From Bacteroidales bacterium (GTDB taxonomy: Bacteria > Bacteroidota > Bacteroidia > Bacteroidales > UBA932), in NCBI GenBank assembly GCA_017501525.1, contig JAFVWT010000007.1:38859-102858 (forward strand): 64,000 nucleotides of DNA, given 5' to 3'. The notes under the pieces are model-generated. The model searched no databases. It saw only the letters and a program-made list of their open reading frames with translations, and was not told the DNA's origin. Both the position numbers and the translations under genes were made by a program. Below, one piece after another: positions 18,437 through 28,912 of this stretch; position 1 is the stretch's first letter, and every line of letters starts with the position of its first letter.

Positions 18437-19843
18437 ATGAGTCACAACGAAGTTTGGAATAGTTGTCTACAGATTATCAGGGACTTAATACCTCCCAGCA
18501 GCTATAGGACATGGTTTGAGCCAATAGTTCCTATCAAGTTGGAAGGCAGTACCTTGACTATATCTGTACCCTCAGACTTTTTTCCTGAATACATTGAGGC
18601 TCATTTCATAAAGGAGTTGCGCTCATCGATGAAGAGGACATTGGGAGATCAAGCAAAATTGATATACAATGTCTCCATCATTAAAAATGAGACAATCAAA
18701 TATCCGGGCATCAGCAAACAGGATGTAAATAATCCAGACATTTCACTCCCTGCCGAGAAGGTAAAGAACTTTACAGACCCTTACATTATTCCAGGACTGA
18801 AAAGGATAAATGTAAACCCCAATCTAAACATCAACTACTCTTTTGAAAATCTGATAGAGGGTGACTGTAACCGATTGGGAAGAGCTGCAGGAATTGAGAT
18901 TGCCAAAAAACCCGGAAACAATGCGTTTAATCCACTGTTCCTGTATGGAGGCCCCGGATTGGGCAAAACCCACTTGGCTCAGGCTATCGGTATCGACATT
19001 AAAGAGAAATACCCTGACAAAGTGGTACTCTATGTAACTGCAAACAGATTCCAGACTCATTATCAGGAATCAGTAATGAAGAATGCAATGACAGATTTTC
19101 TTCACTACTATCAGTCTATGGATGTCCTTATTTTGGATGACGTTCACGAATTTGCGGAGAAACCAGGTACTCAAAATGCATTCTTCCAGATATTCAACTA
19201 TTTGCATCAGCTTGGAAAACAGCTCATACTTACATGTGATCGTGCTCCTGTAGAACTACAAGGACTGGAGCAAAGACTTCTTTCAAGATTCAAGTGGGGA
19301 CTTACCACAGAATTGTTGCCACCGGACTTCCCTACCAGAGTTGCAATACTCAAAGCCAAGAGTTTTAGAGAAGGAATCAATCTGTCAGATGACGTAATAA
19401 ATTATATTGCATCTAAAGTAACCAGCAATGTCAGAGAACTTGAAGGGACACTTGTCTCACTGATGGCCAATGCAACATTAACTAAGAAACAGGTTACACT
19501 TGGATTAGCTCAAGAACTGATAGAGAAAATAGTATCAAATCACAAGAAGGACATTACAACAGATACCATTCTTAATGTCGTTTGTGACTATTTTGGATTT
19601 ACAAAAGAGACTCTTCTTTCCAAAACGAGAAAGAGAGAAATCGTACAAGCAAGACAAATTGCAATGTATCTCTGCCGAAATATGACAGGAGCATCCCTTG
19701 ACTTTATCGGACACCAGATGGGTGGCAAAAACCATGCAACTGTCCTCTATGCCTGCAACACCGTTTGTGACCTTATGGCCACCGACAAATCGTTCAGACA
19801 GTACATTGGTGATTTAGAGAAAAAACTCAAGCATAACATATAA
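18437..19843 (+). CDS. dnaA: Chromosomal replication initiator DnaA
   Basis: 468 residues. Binds DnaA boxes and melts the origin. The ATG at 18437 is used (MSHNEVWNSCLQIIRDL); a TTG codon just before it also reads in frame. Domain I covers residues 1-80. The AAA+ domain has Walker A GGPGLGKT (about 171-178), LILDDVHEFAEKPGTQ and the RLLSRFKWG arginine-finger region. Domain IV has the basic segment KREIVQARQIAMYL and the signature GGKNHATV (about 428-435). E. coli has GGRDHTTV; the D-to-N change is at a base-contacting position. pepD follows after 10 bases. Confidence 0.97.
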   Translation: MSHNEVWNSCLQIIRDLIPPSSYRTWFEPIVPIKLEGSTLTISVPSDFFPEYIEAHFIKELRSSMKRTLGDQAKLIYNVSIIKNETIKYPGISKQDVNNPDISLPAEKVKNFTDPYIIPGLKRINVNPNLNINYSFENLIEGDCNRLGRAAGIEIAKKPGNNAFNPLFLYGGPGLGKTHLAQAIGIDIKEKYPDKVVLYVTANRFQTHYQESVMKNAMTDFLHYYQSMDVLILDDVHEFAEKPGTQNAFFQIFNYLHQLGKQLILTCDRAPVELQGLEQRLLSRFKWGLTTELLPPDFPTRVAILKAKSFREGINLSDDVINYIASKVTSNVRELEGTLVSLMANATLTKKQVTLGLAQELIEKIVSNHKKDITTDTILNVVCDYFGFTKETLLSKTRKREIVQARQIAMYLCRNMTGASLDFIGHQMGGKNHATVLYACNTVCDLMATDKSFRQYIGDLEKKLKHNI

Positions 19844-19853
19844 TCTTACAATT

Positions 19854-21290
19854 ATGACTTCTGATCAAGTATTATCCTATTTTCGTGAAATTTTGACAAT
19901 TCCACGAGAATCAGGCCATGAAGAGCATATTATAGCTTATTTGCAAAACTTTGCAAAAGAAAAAAATCTTGAATGTAAAACTGATGAAGCCGGTAACGTA
20001 TTGATTACCAAAGAGGCAACTCCTGGAAGAGAAAATTCTCCTACAATTATTCTGCAGAGCCACTCAGATATGGTTTGCGAGAAGAACAATGGTGTGGAGC
20101 ATGACTTTTCCAAAGATCCGATTAAAGCTGTTGTAGAAGACGGATGGCTTATTGCCAAAGATACCACCCTGGGGGCAGATTGCGGTATCGGCATTGCAGC
20201 ACAACTTGCAGTATTGGATGACCCCGAATTGGAACATGGCAAAATTGAAGCCCTTTTCACTACATCTGAGGAGACAGGACTTGACGGAGCATTTGCTTTG
20301 AAAAAAGATTTTCTTACAGGCTCTATTTTAATCAACCTTGACTCTGAGGATGAAGGAGAATTGTTTATCGGATGCGCTGGAGGTATAGACACTACTGCAA
20401 AAATCAAATATACCACCACAGAGGTACCTGCCCAATACTCATTCTTGAAAGTAGGTTTCGCAGGAGGCTTGGGAGGACATAGCGGAGACGATATCAATAA
20501 AGGACGTTCAAATGCTGTCCAGTCACTTGCCCGCTCCCTTTTCAGAATTTTTAAAGATCACAAGGCATATCTTTGCCAGATAGATGGAGGCAATAAGAGA
20601 AATGCCATTGCAAGAGAAGCTTATGCAATCATCGCTGTAGAAGCATCTGAAGTTGAAAAAATAGAGTCAATCCATACCACAGTATTCAATGAACTCAAAG
20701 ATGAATTTGCAGTAACAGACCCCGGTATTTCCACTATTTTTGAAAAATCTGAACCTTGTAAAGAGGCTATAGATACCGACACAGCTCTCAATCTCATTGC
20801 TGTTCTCAATAGTGTACCTCACGGAGTTCTGGCTATGAGTGCTGATGTAGAAGGACTTGTAGAGACCTCTACAAACCTTGCATCCGTTAAAATGCAGGAA
20901 GAAAATATCATCCGTATTGGAACAAGCCAAAGAAGTTCCACCAATAGCGCTCGCCATTGGGCTGCAGAAAGAGTGGAAGCGGCATTTCTCCTTGCAGGTG
21001 CTGTAGTTACTCACGAGTCCGAATATCCGGGATGGAAACCAAGTCTCAAATCACACATTCTGGAAGTATGCAAAGAGTCATACAGGAATCTCTTTGGAGT
21101 AGACCCGATTGTAAGGGCTATCCATGCAGGACTTGAGTGCGGATTATTCCTTGACAAGTACCCCCACCTGGATATGATTTCATTTGGACCTACCCTACGG
21201 GGAGTACATGCTCCGGGCGAAAGACTTGAACTTGCTAGTCTTGATAAATTTGTCCTTCTATTGAATGATGTAATTGTCAAAACCAAGTAG
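19854..21290 (+). CDS. pepD: Aminoacyl-histidine dipeptidase (M20C, PepD type)
   Basis: 478-residue cytosolic zinc dipeptidase that cleaves Xaa-His and a broad range of other dipeptides. Metal and catalytic motifs are in order: LQSHSDMVCEKN, TTLGADCGIGIA, TTSEETGLDGA (catalytic Glu next to a ligand Glu), NLDSEDEG, and the C-terminal AIHAGLECG histidine. The central dimerisation/lid domain contains GGLGGHSGDDI. Length fits PepD (about 480-490). It may be read from the dnaA transcript, and rpe starts three bases after its stop. Confidence 0.95.
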   Translation: MTSDQVLSYFREILTIPRESGHEEHIIAYLQNFAKEKNLECKTDEAGNVLITKEATPGRENSPTIILQSHSDMVCEKNNGVEHDFSKDPIKAVVEDGWLIAKDTTLGADCGIGIAAQLAVLDDPELEHGKIEALFTTSEETGLDGAFALKKDFLTGSILINLDSEDEGELFIGCAGGIDTTAKIKYTTTEVPAQYSFLKVGFAGGLGGHSGDDINKGRSNAVQSLARSLFRIFKDHKAYLCQIDGGNKRNAIAREAYAIIAVEASEVEKIESIHTTVFNELKDEFAVTDPGISTIFEKSEPCKEAIDTDTALNLIAVLNSVPHGVLAMSADVEGLVETSTNLASVKMQEENIIRIGTSQRSSTNSARHWAAERVEAAFLLAGAVVTHESEYPGWKPSLKSHILEVCKESYRNLFGVDPIVRAIHAGLECGLFLDKYPHLDMISFGPTLRGVHAPGERLELASLDKFVLLLNDVIVKTK

Positions 21291-21292
21291 TT

Positions 21293-21937
21293 ATGATACT
21301 TTCACCTTCTATCCTTGCAGGAGACTTCACCAAACTCGGTGAGACGATAGATATGATCAACAAGTCTGAGGCAGACTGGATTCACCTCGATGTGATGGAT
21401 GGAGTATTTGTACCTAATATTTCATTCGGATTTCCTGTAATCAAGAATATTGCATCAATTGCAAAGAAACCACTTGATGCCCACCTGATGATTGTAGATC
21501 CCGACAGATACATTGGCAAACTCCACGAAATGGGTGTTGAATATGTAAGTGTCCATTATGAGGCATGCAACCACCTGCACAGGACTCTTCAGAACATCCA
21601 ATCTATGGGAATGAAAGCAGGTGTGGCCCTTAATCCACATACCCCTGCATCCAATTTGGAATATATCCTGGAATACTCTGATTTCATATTGGTAATGTCT
21701 GTAAATCCTGGATTTGGAGGACAATCCTTTATTGATAATTCCCTACGAAAAATATCGGAAATAAAGGAAATGGCTATCAAAAAAGGGTTGAATACATTGG
21801 TTGAGGTGGACGGCGGAGTAAATTTGAAAAATTCAGTATTACTCAAAGATGCCGGAACGGATATAATTGTAGTGGGAAGCACCATTACCTCAAGTGCTAA
21901 TCCGATTGATACAATTTCAAAACTCAAGGCCATATAA
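21293..21937 (+). CDS. rpe: Ribulose-phosphate 3-epimerase
   Basis: 214-residue TIM barrel of the pentose phosphate pathway, interconverting ribulose 5-phosphate and xylulose 5-phosphate. Family blocks are LSPSILAGDFTKLG, WIHLDVMDGVFVPNIS (metal His and catalytic Asp), LDAHLMI, MSVNPGFGGQSF and VEVDGGVN (second catalytic Asp). The start, two bases after the pepD stop, indicates one transcript. Downstream, a dispersed repeat separates it from the convergent birA. Confidence 0.97.
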   Translation: MILSPSILAGDFTKLGETIDMINKSEADWIHLDVMDGVFVPNISFGFPVIKNIASIAKKPLDAHLMIVDPDRYIGKLHEMGVEYVSVHYEACNHLHRTLQNIQSMGMKAGVALNPHTPASNLEYILEYSDFILVMSVNPGFGGQSFIDNSLRKISEIKEMAIKKGLNTLVEVDGGVNLKNSVLLKDAGTDIIVVGSTITSSANPIDTISKLKAI

Positions 21938-21954
21938 GGGGAGATTATCCCGAC

Positions 21955-22089
21955 TTAGTTTTATAGATACTACCTGACCTTGCGAGGATTTATGGAATTT
22001 TCACCGAGAAAAAACATAAAAGACGCAAAAGTTTTAAAGTTGTTACAATGCTATACCTTTAAAATGTGGAATTTATAGAACAGTCCCTA
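21955..22089 (-). repeat. Dispersed intergenic repeat, copy D (longest)
   Basis: On the minus strand: GGGACTGTTCTATAAATTCC, then AAACTTTTGCGTCTTTTATG, TCTCGGTGAAAATTCCATAA, and a tail CGCAAGGTCAGG plus TCTATAAAACT. The tail also appears in shortened form in copy A and at 45724-45754. It fills the gap between convergent rpe and birA and reaches the birA stop codon. Confidence 0.75.
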
Positions 22090-22851
22090 AATAATATAGG
22101 CTATTTCCTTAAAGAAATATTTTCTACACTGCCCGTCTTCCAGTTCGATGATTAAACGGGCAGTTTTTTCTTCTATTCCAACTATTTTGCCCACGATCTC
22201 CACTGGAGTTCCCTCATTGTAATATTCTGTCTGCAAGAATCTAAAGTACTCCCCTTTGCGATACAGCAGACGATTATATGTGAGATTGAGTTCGTCCAGC
22301 GTCCGTCCGGATGCCCTAGAGTTCAGATACAATTTTTCAAATATTTCAGAGAATATCTCCAGTTCCCTATGCAAGTCATAACTTTCATTGCAATTAGTTT
22401 CCCTTATAAGTGAGGTAGGATTCGGAATTTCAGGAGAAAACTGAAGCTGGTTGATATTGATTCCTATCCCTATTATCGATTCTGACAATTTGTCACCACT
22501 TAGGAAATTCTCTATCAACATCCCACAAATTTTCCTATCTCCAACATATATATCATTTGGCCATTTTATCTTGGCAGTAACTCCTTTTGCTGCAAGATAC
22601 TCTACCACTGCCAAAGAGGCTATCTGAGAGACCACAAATTGAGCATTTGCCTGTAAATCAACAGGTCTGACTAATATGGAAAAGGTCAGATTCATACTTC
22701 TTGAACTCTCCCACTTATTTCCCCTTTGCCCTTTACCTTCACTTTGGTAGTGAGCGCTCCATATTGTGAGTTCCTCCACTTCGTAACGATTTCTTACTGC
22801 ATGGGCATTAGTTGAATCTGTCATATTTAACCAAATAATGTTCATTGGCAT
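22087..22851 (-). CDS. birA: Biotin--[acetyl-CoA-carboxylase] ligase
   Basis: 254-residue biotin protein ligase without the DNA-binding repressor domain, so a pure enzyme (class I). Motifs are DSTNAHAVR, EGKGQRGNKWESS (the biotinyl-AMP loop, normally GRGRxGR-like) and KWPNDIYVGDRKICGMLIEN with the catalytic Lys. The small C-terminal SH3-like domain is present (VGKIVGIEEKTARLIIELEDG). The start could also be Met3, as MNIIWL is the usual family N-terminus. It is divergent from rsfS with a 54-base gap. Confidence 0.93.
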   Translation of the reverse strand: MPMNIIWLNMTDSTNAHAVRNRYEVEELTIWSAHYQSEGKGQRGNKWESSRSMNLTFSILVRPVDLQANAQFVVSQIASLAVVEYLAAKGVTAKIKWPNDIYVGDRKICGMLIENFLSGDKLSESIIGIGININQLQFSPEIPNPTSLIRETNCNESYDLHRELEIFSEIFEKLYLNSRASGRTLDELNLTYNRLLYRKGEYFRFLQTEYYNEGTPVEIVGKIVGIEEKTARLIIELEDGQCRKYFFKEIAYII

Positions 22852-22905
22852 AATTTTTATTAGTATCTTTATCAGATTTTATTTATTTGACAAAATTAGA
22901 AAATT

Positions 22906-23253
22906 ATGACAGAAATAGAGATCATAGTAGACGCGATTCAAGAAAAGAAAGGAAAAAATGTCTGTTCTTTGGACCTAAGACCTGTAGGAACAGCCATTAC
23001 AGACCATTTTGTAATATGTAACGCAGACTCTACCACTCAAGTTGGTGCCATTGCGGACAATATAGAAGAGAGAATGATCGAAAAATGTAACAGGAAAGTA
23101 TATAGAATGCAAGGTAAGGAGAACGGCTTTTGGGTAATTCTCGACTACCTCAATATTGTAGTCCATATTTTCCAGACAGAATACCGCAATTTCTACCGTT
23201 TGGAAGAGTTATGGGCAGATGCAAAAATCGAAGAATATAAAGAGGAGGAATAA
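22906..23253 (+). CDS. rsfS: Ribosome silencing factor RsfS
   Basis: 115-residue RsfS/RsfA/Iojap protein. It binds ribosomal protein uL14 on the 50S subunit and blocks subunit joining when nutrients are scarce. Family blocks are KKGKNVCSLDLRPVGTAITDHFVICNADS, here with TDHFVI as the hallmark, and GFWVILDYLNIVVHIF with YRLEELW-type ending (FYRLEELWADA). It is the first gene of the rsfS-ftsH-cdsA-psd run, an order common in Bacteroidota. Confidence 0.95.
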   Translation: MTEIEIIVDAIQEKKGKNVCSLDLRPVGTAITDHFVICNADSTTQVGAIADNIEERMIEKCNRKVYRMQGKENGFWVILDYLNIVVHIFQTEYRNFYRLEELWADAKIEEYKEEE

Positions 23254-23257
23254 ATTA

Positions 23258-25234
23258 ATGGAGAACAATAACAATCCCGGAAACAAATTTAACGGCCCCG
23301 GAAATCAGAATAAAGGACATCGTACCCCCCAGCCGAGAAGAAGAAATTATATCTGGCTTCTCTATCTATTATTTATCGGGGCAATGTTCTATTTCATCTC
23401 TTCAAATTCAGGAGCGAACCCTGTAAAAACCGAATGGCTTGCAGTCAAAGAGAATATGATTCCTGCGGGGGATGTTGAAAAGATAACATACATCACTAAC
23501 CTTCACAGGGCGGAAGTCTACATTAAGAGGGACTCCCTCTCCAAATATGCCAACAAATATTTTTCCGGCAGAGAACCTAAAGCAGGACCTCACTTCTACT
23601 TCCAGGTTTCAAACAACTTCAATCCCGAAGAAGAATTTGAAGAGGCCAGACTTCAGCTACCTGCATCACAAAGATTCAGTGTTAGCACAGAAGAGAGAAA
23701 CGACTATTTCGGAAAAATTTTGGAATGGTTACTGTTCCCCTTACTGATGTTCGGTCTGTTATGGTTCTTGATGTTCCGTCCTATGCAGAAAGGAATGGGA
23801 GGAAACGGAGGAGGCAACGGCATCTTCAATGTCGGCAAATCACAAGCAAAACTATATGAAAAGGAGAATAATGTGAAGGTCACATTTAAAGATGTCGCAG
23901 GTCTTGAAGAAGCTAAAGTGGAGGTTATGGAGATTGTGGATTTTCTCAAAAATCCTAAAAAATACACAGCATTGGGGGGAAAGATTCCCAAAGGAGCACT
24001 ACTTGTCGGCCCTCCGGGTACAGGTAAAACACTGCTTGCAAAAGCTGTAGCAGGAGAGGCAAATGTACCATTCTTTTCCATTTCGGGTTCTGACTTTGTG
24101 GAGATGTTTGTCGGAGTCGGAGCATCACGTGTGAGAGACCTATTCCGTCAAGCTAAAGAGAAAGCACCCTGTATCGTCTTTATAGATGAAATTGATGCAG
24201 TCGGAAGAGCCCGCAGCAAAAATGTAGGATACTCATCGAATGACGAAAGAGAAAACACACTAAACCAGCTTCTTACAGAAATGGATGGTTTTGGAACAAA
24301 TTCTGGAGTGATTATCCTGGCGGCAACCAACAGGGCTGATATTCTCGACAAAGCCCTTATGAGAGCCGGACGTTTTGACCGACAGATTCATGTAGATTTA
24401 CCGGAACAGAAAGAGCGCCTTGAAATATTCAAAGTTCACTGTGCAAAACTCAAATTGTCTGAAGGATTTGACATTGAGTTCCTTGCTAAACAGACCCCGG
24501 GTTTTTCGGGAGCTGACATTGCAAATGTTTGTAATGAAGCAGCTTTGATAGCTGCCAGAAAAGACAAGTCCTCTATTGAGAAACAAGATTTTCTGGATGC
24601 AATAGACAGAATAGTTGGGGGATTGGAAAGAAGAAGTAAAATAATCTCTCCTCAGGAGAAAAGAACTATCGCTTTCCACGAAGCGGGACATGCTACAGTA
24701 AGCTGGATGCTCCCTAATGCCAATCCATTGCTGAAAGTGACTATCATACCCCGAGGAAGTGCATTAGGTGCAGCGTGGTACCTGCCTGAAGAGCGTCAGA
24801 TAACCACAACAGAGCAGATGATGGATGAAATGGCTGCTACCCTTGGGGGAAGAGCTGCTGAGGAGATAATCAATGGAAGAATCTCAACAGGAGCGATGAA
24901 TGACCTGGAAAAAGTGACAAAACAAGCCTACGCTATGGTCACCTACTTCGGCATGAGCCCTAAGGTTGGTAATATCTCATATTACGATTCATCAGGTAGC
25001 AACGGGTATTCAATTGGCAAACCATATAGCGAAAAGACAGCCGAGTTAATTGATTCAGAGGCCAAAGGCTTTATTGACAATGCCCATAAGAGAGCATTGC
25101 AGATATTGCAGGAAAATATGGATGGATTTGTAAAACTTGCAGAATTGCTATTGGAAAGAGAGGTTATATTCTCTGAAGATCTGGAAAACATTTTTGGAAA
25201 ACGAGGAGGTGAAAAGTCATGCGAAATTTCTTGA
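23258..25234 (+). CDS. ftsH: ATP-dependent zinc metalloprotease FtsH
   Basis: 658-residue membrane AAA protease that degrades misassembled membrane proteins and short-lived regulators. Start at 23258 (MENNNNPGN), four bases after the rsfS stop and behind an AGAGGAGGAA site that looks like a true ribosome binding site, uncommon in this phylum. The N-terminus is Asn/Gly/Pro-rich, with membrane segments at about 31-48 and 157-178 enclosing a periplasmic domain. Walker A is GPPGTGKT (about 251-258), followed by the SRH region [16 protein letters not shown] and the zinc site HEAGH (about 474-478). Its last 16 bases overlap cdsA. Confidence 0.97.
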   Translation: MENNNNPGNKFNGPGNQNKGHRTPQPRRRNYIWLLYLLFIGAMFYFISSNSGANPVKTEWLAVKENMIPAGDVEKITYITNLHRAEVYIKRDSLSKYANKYFSGREPKAGPHFYFQVSNNFNPEEEFEEARLQLPASQRFSVSTEERNDYFGKILEWLLFPLLMFGLLWFLMFRPMQKGMGGNGGGNGIFNVGKSQAKLYEKENNVKVTFKDVAGLEEAKVEVMEIVDFLKNPKKYTALGGKIPKGALLVGPPGTGKTLLAKAVAGEANVPFFSISGSDFVEMFVGVGASRVRDLFRQAKEKAPCIVFIDEIDAVGRARSKNVGYSSNDERENTLNQLLTEMDGFGTNSGVIILAATNRADILDKALMRAGRFDRQIHVDLPEQKERLEIFKVHCAKLKLSEGFDIEFLAKQTPGFSGADIANVCNEAALIAARKDKSSIEKQDFLDAIDRIVGGLERRSKIISPQEKRTIAFHEAGHATVSWMLPNANPLLKVTIIPRGSALGAAWYLPEERQITTTEQMMDEMAATLGGRAAEEIINGRISTGAMNDLEKVTKQAYAMVTYFGMSPKVGNISYYDSSGSNGYSIGKPYSEKTAELIDSEAKGFIDNAHKRALQILQENMDGFVKLAELLLEREVIFSEDLENIFGKRGGEKSCEIS

Positions 25235-26049
25235 CTAGAACAGCAAGTGCGATAGTATTTGCTGCCCTCTTTCTGGCAGGATTACTTTGGCACCCTATAG
25301 CCTTTGCAGTGATATTTTCGGCAGCTATAGCAATTATGACACACGAATATCTAAAAATTACCTTGGGCAATAAAGAAATTGTCGCCCAGGTAATTTCTGT
25401 TTTGACAAACCTGCTGTTATTCATCCTCTTCTTCCTGATGGAGGGATATGGAATGAATCCAAAGTGGTTGTTAATTATACCGGTTATGGTAATGTTTATT
25501 CTGCTCAGCGCCCTTTATTGCAAAGATCCCGATGGGTACAAGGCTCTCCCCTTCTCTATCTCATCTGTCCTATACATAAGCCTCCCTTTTGCTCTGACAA
25601 ATTTTATAACATTTAATTCCAAAGGAGAATTCAATGGAGTGATTCTACTCTGCATAATGGCGATAATCTGGGCCTCAGACGTAGGTGCATACATATTCGG
25701 AATTGCATTTGGACAAAAAAATGGTCACAAACTTTTCCCATCCATATCCCCAAAGAAATCGTGGGAAGGCTATTTCGGAGGTCTATTTGTCTCATTATTG
25801 GCAGGTTACGCACTATATAAACTAAATCTGATACACTACTCACTGATAGATGTAATTATACTATCTCTGATAATAAATATAACAAGTACATTCGGAGATT
25901 TGGCAGAATCACAATTAAAGCGTAATTTTGGAGTTAAAGACTCAGGAAAAATAATGCCGGGGCATGGTGGTCTGCTCGACAGATTTGACGGAGCACTATT
26001 TGCCTTTCCTGCAGCAGTTGCCTATATAATTTTAACCAATACTATCTAA
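25219..26049 (+). CDS. cdsA: Phosphatidate cytidylyltransferase
   Basis: Makes CDP-diacylglycerol from phosphatidic acid and CTP, the branch point for membrane phospholipids. The 276-residue polytopic protein has about eight hydrophobic segments and the C-terminal CDS signature: TFGDLAESQLKRNFGVKDSG followed by MPGHGGLLDRFD. It starts inside ftsH (16-base overlap) behind GGAGGTG, a good Shine-Dalgarno match with seven-base spacing. This overlap ties its translation to that of the membrane protease. Confidence 0.95.
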   Translation: MRNFLTRTASAIVFAALFLAGLLWHPIAFAVIFSAAIAIMTHEYLKITLGNKEIVAQVISVLTNLLLFILFFLMEGYGMNPKWLLIIPVMVMFILLSALYCKDPDGYKALPFSISSVLYISLPFALTNFITFNSKGEFNGVILLCIMAIIWASDVGAYIFGIAFGQKNGHKLFPSISPKKSWEGYFGGLFVSLLAGYALYKLNLIHYSLIDVIILSLIINITSTFGDLAESQLKRNFGVKDSGKIMPGHGGLLDRFDGALFAFPAAVAYIILTNTI

Positions 26050-26060
26050 ATAGAACTGTT

Positions 26061-26729
26061 ATGCGAATTCACAAAGAGGGGAATCTGATAATTCTTACAT
26101 CGCTTTTATTCACAGCCATTATTGCCGGCTCACTTTTTTATTTCAATGGTATAAATGTATGGACATGCATTGTAAGTGCAATTCCATTCATATTTGCCAT
26201 ATTTTTTATTGCTTTCTTTAGAGATCCTGTAAGACATCCTGTTGGAGACTCCCACAAAGTAACAGCTCCTGCTGACGGAAAAGTCATTATCATACAAGAA
26301 GTTGAAGAAAACGAATACTTCCACGATAAAAGACTTCAAGTATCCATTTTTATGTCATTTTTCAATGTTCATATAAATTGGGCACCAATATCGGGAATCA
26401 TTTCATTCTTCAGATACCACCCAGGCAACTATCTGGCAGCATGGCATCCTAAATCTTCTACCAAGAACGAAAGAACCACCATAGTTCTCAAGAATGAAGA
26501 TGGAACAGAAGTTCTATGTCGCCAGATTGCAGGACTTGTTGCAAGAAGGGTGGTTTGCTACGCAGAATATGAAAAACCATTTAAGGCAGGAGAACAAATT
26601 GGATTCATCAAATTTGGCTCACGCGCAGATTTATTCCTTCCGCTAGATACTAAGATTAATGTAAAAATTGGCGATAAAGTTGTTGGAAGTGAGACTATTG
26701 TTGCCGAACTAACAAAAAGAGGACAATGA
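26061..26729 (+). CDS. psd: Phosphatidylserine decarboxylase proenzyme (short, PSD-A type)
   Basis: 222-residue enzyme converting phosphatidylserine to phosphatidylethanolamine. It has two N-terminal membrane segments, then AFFRDPVRHP, the conserved PADGKVIIIQEV and FMSFFNVHINWAPISG. Near the C-terminus IKFGSRADLFLP holds the Gly-Ser bond where self-cleavage makes the pyruvoyl group. Length fits the short form (215-230) that lacks the extended N-terminus of E. coli Psd. It lies 11 bases after cdsA. Phosphatidylserine synthase is not in the window. Confidence 0.94.
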   Translation: MRIHKEGNLIILTSLLFTAIIAGSLFYFNGINVWTCIVSAIPFIFAIFFIAFFRDPVRHPVGDSHKVTAPADGKVIIIQEVEENEYFHDKRLQVSIFMSFFNVHINWAPISGIISFFRYHPGNYLAAWHPKSSTKNERTTIVLKNEDGTEVLCRQIAGLVARRVVCYAEYEKPFKAGEQIGFIKFGSRADLFLPLDTKINVKIGDKVVGSETIVAELTKRGQ

Positions 26730-28072
26730 AACAGTACTACTCAGAAAACAAAGAGAGATTCCTTGAGGAATTGTTTGAAATTTTAAGAATTCCCTCAATA
26801 AGTTCATCAACCGCACATAAGGATGATATGTTCAGATGTGCAGAGAAACTTACAGAGTTGCTAAAAGCGGCAGGAGCAGACAAAGCTGACGTATATCCTA
26901 CAGATGGGCATCCTGTGGTATACGGAGAAAAGATTATTGACCCATCTTTAAAGACTATACTCATTTACGGACACTACGATGTTCAGCCGGTTGACCCCAT
27001 TGAATTGTGGCACTCTGACCCTTTCCAACCTGAAATTCGCAACGAAGCTATTTATGCAAGGGGTGCTAATGATGACAAGGGCCAGTTATTTATGCACATC
27101 AAGGCTTTTGAATATATTGTGCAAAAAGGGCTACAAAGACATAATATAAAATTTATCCTTGAAGGAGAGGAAGAAATTGGTTCTCCAAGTCTTGCAAAAT
27201 GGGCACAGGAGCATAAAGAAATGCTTAAATGTGACATAATGTTGGTTTCTGATACAACTATGATTGGAGAAAAGACCCCATCAATCAATTGTGGCATGAG
27301 AGGCCTTTCATATATGGAGATTGAAGTTGACGGCCCAAATAAAGACCTTCACTCAGGACACTATGGTGGAGCAGTTGTCAATCCCCTTAATGCCCTTTGC
27401 ACTATAGTCGACAGACTGATTGATGCAGATGGAAGAATAACCATAAAGGGTTTCTATGATGACGTTGTGGAACTTTCAACAGAAGACAGAGCAATGCTCG
27501 CAAGAGCACCATTTGATGCGAAAGAATACAATGAATTCCTTGACATAGATGATGTTAACGGAGAGAAAGGATACTCTACCCCTGAACGTACCGGTATAAG
27601 ACCAAGCCTTGACGTCAATGGTATTTGGGGAGGATTTACAGGTGAAGGAGCTAAGACAGTACTTCCATCTAAAGCATTTGCCAAGATTTCAATGAGACTT
27701 GTACCCAATCAGGACTGGAAAAAGATCAGCCAATTGTTTGAGGAGCATATCAAGACAATCACCCCAAAAGGTGTAAGAGTCAAGGTCACCACTCATCATG
27801 GTGGAAACGGATTCCTTATTCCTATATCATCAGACGCATATAAAGCCGCAGCCAAAGCTGTTGGTGAAGTATATGGCATTGAACCTGTTCCAAGCAGAGG
27901 TGGTGGTTCTATTCCGGTTCTTGCCGAAATGCAACAAATCCTTGGTGTTGATCCACTTCTGATAGGCTTTGGTCTCGAAAGAGATACAATCCACTCACCC
28001 AATGAAAGTTACCTTTTGTCACAATTTGAAAAAGGTATGGAATCTATTGCATTATTTTATAAATACTACTAA
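26726..28072 (+). CDS. M20-family dipeptidase
   Basis: 448-residue zinc peptidase of the M20 family (CNDP/dipeptidase-like branch). The metal-site motifs are [37 protein letters not shown] (catalytic Glu followed by ligand Glu) and LVSDTTM; the final histidine lies in DTIHSPNE. The central dimerisation domain starts at [22 protein letters not shown]. Substrate specificity cannot be read from sequence. Its start overlaps the psd stop by four bases (ATGA) and its stop overlaps pyrF by one base. Confidence 0.92.
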   Translation: MKQYYSENKERFLEELFEILRIPSISSSTAHKDDMFRCAEKLTELLKAAGADKADVYPTDGHPVVYGEKIIDPSLKTILIYGHYDVQPVDPIELWHSDPFQPEIRNEAIYARGANDDKGQLFMHIKAFEYIVQKGLQRHNIKFILEGEEEIGSPSLAKWAQEHKEMLKCDIMLVSDTTMIGEKTPSINCGMRGLSYMEIEVDGPNKDLHSGHYGGAVVNPLNALCTIVDRLIDADGRITIKGFYDDVVELSTEDRAMLARAPFDAKEYNEFLDIDDVNGEKGYSTPERTGIRPSLDVNGIWGGFTGEGAKTVLPSKAFAKISMRLVPNQDWKKISQLFEEHIKTITPKGVRVKVTTHHGGNGFLIPISSDAYKAAAKAVGEVYGIEPVPSRGGGSIPVLAEMQQILGVDPLLIGFGLERDTIHSPNESYLLSQFEKGMESIALFYKYY

Positions 28073-28902
28073 TGAACTATACCGAACTATACCAGCAAAT
28101 CAGAAAAAAGGGTTCATTCCTTTGTGTAGGGCTTGATACAGACATCAATAAAATTCCCTCACATCTTAAAGAACTACCCGAGCCGCTATTTGAATTTAAT
28201 AAAGCAATCATAGATGCCACTGCACAATATGTTATTGCATACAAACCAAATGCAGCTTTCTATGAGGCAGATGGCGCATCAGGATGGTACCAACTTGAAA
28301 AAACCGTCAAATACATCAAGGAGAACTATCCTGAGATACTGATTATTTTAGATGCCAAACGTGGAGATATCGGTAATACTGCGGGACTCTACGCAAGAGC
28401 ATTTTTCGAAAAGATGGATGTAGATGCCGTCACTCTTGCTCCTTATATGGGTAGCGACTCAATCTCTCCATTTCTCAAATATGAGAATAAATGGAGTGTT
28501 GTTCTGGCCCTCACATCCAATGCTTCCGCAGAAGAATTTGAGACATTGGAATACAACGGAGTCCCTCTATATGAAACCATCATAAGAAAGAACATCTCCT
28601 ATGCAAATGAGAACTACGGAGACTCTCGAGAAAAAGTGATGTTTGTAGTTGGAGCAACCCGCCCCGAGAAACTATCTCAAATCAGGGAATATTGTCCGGA
28701 CAATTTCCTTTTGGTTCCAGGAGTAGGAGCACAAGGAGGTTCACTTGAGGAAGTTGCCAAATATGGTCTCAACTCCCACTGCGGACTAATTGTAAACTCA
28801 TCAAGAGCAATAATTTATGCCTCAACAGGTGAGGAGTTTGCAGAAGTAGCAGGAATAAAAGCCAAAGAGATGGCTGAGCAGATGAGGGTTCTACTGGACT
28901 AA
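28072..28902 (+). CDS. pyrF: Orotidine 5'-phosphate decarboxylase (PyrF, type 2)
   Basis: Last step of de novo UMP synthesis. The 276-residue protein is of the longer bacterial type 2 group. The active-site block is [16 protein letters not shown] (Asp-Lys-Asp network), followed by [11 protein letters not shown] and the phosphate-binding VPGVGAQGG with a later NSSRAII. The TAATG junction (stop of the M20 peptidase overlapping this ATG by one base) indicates coupled translation. It converges with clpX with ten bases between the stops. Confidence 0.96.
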   Translation: MNYTELYQQIRKKGSFLCVGLDTDINKIPSHLKELPEPLFEFNKAIIDATAQYVIAYKPNAAFYEADGASGWYQLEKTVKYIKENYPEILIILDAKRGDIGNTAGLYARAFFEKMDVDAVTLAPYMGSDSISPFLKYENKWSVVLALTSNASAEEFETLEYNGVPLYETIIRKNISYANENYGDSREKVMFVVGATRPEKLSQIREYCPDNFLLVPGVGAQGGSLEEVAKYGLNSHCGLIVNSSRAIIYASTGEEFAEVAGIKAKEMAEQMRVLLD

Positions 28903-28912
28903 TATACAGTTC

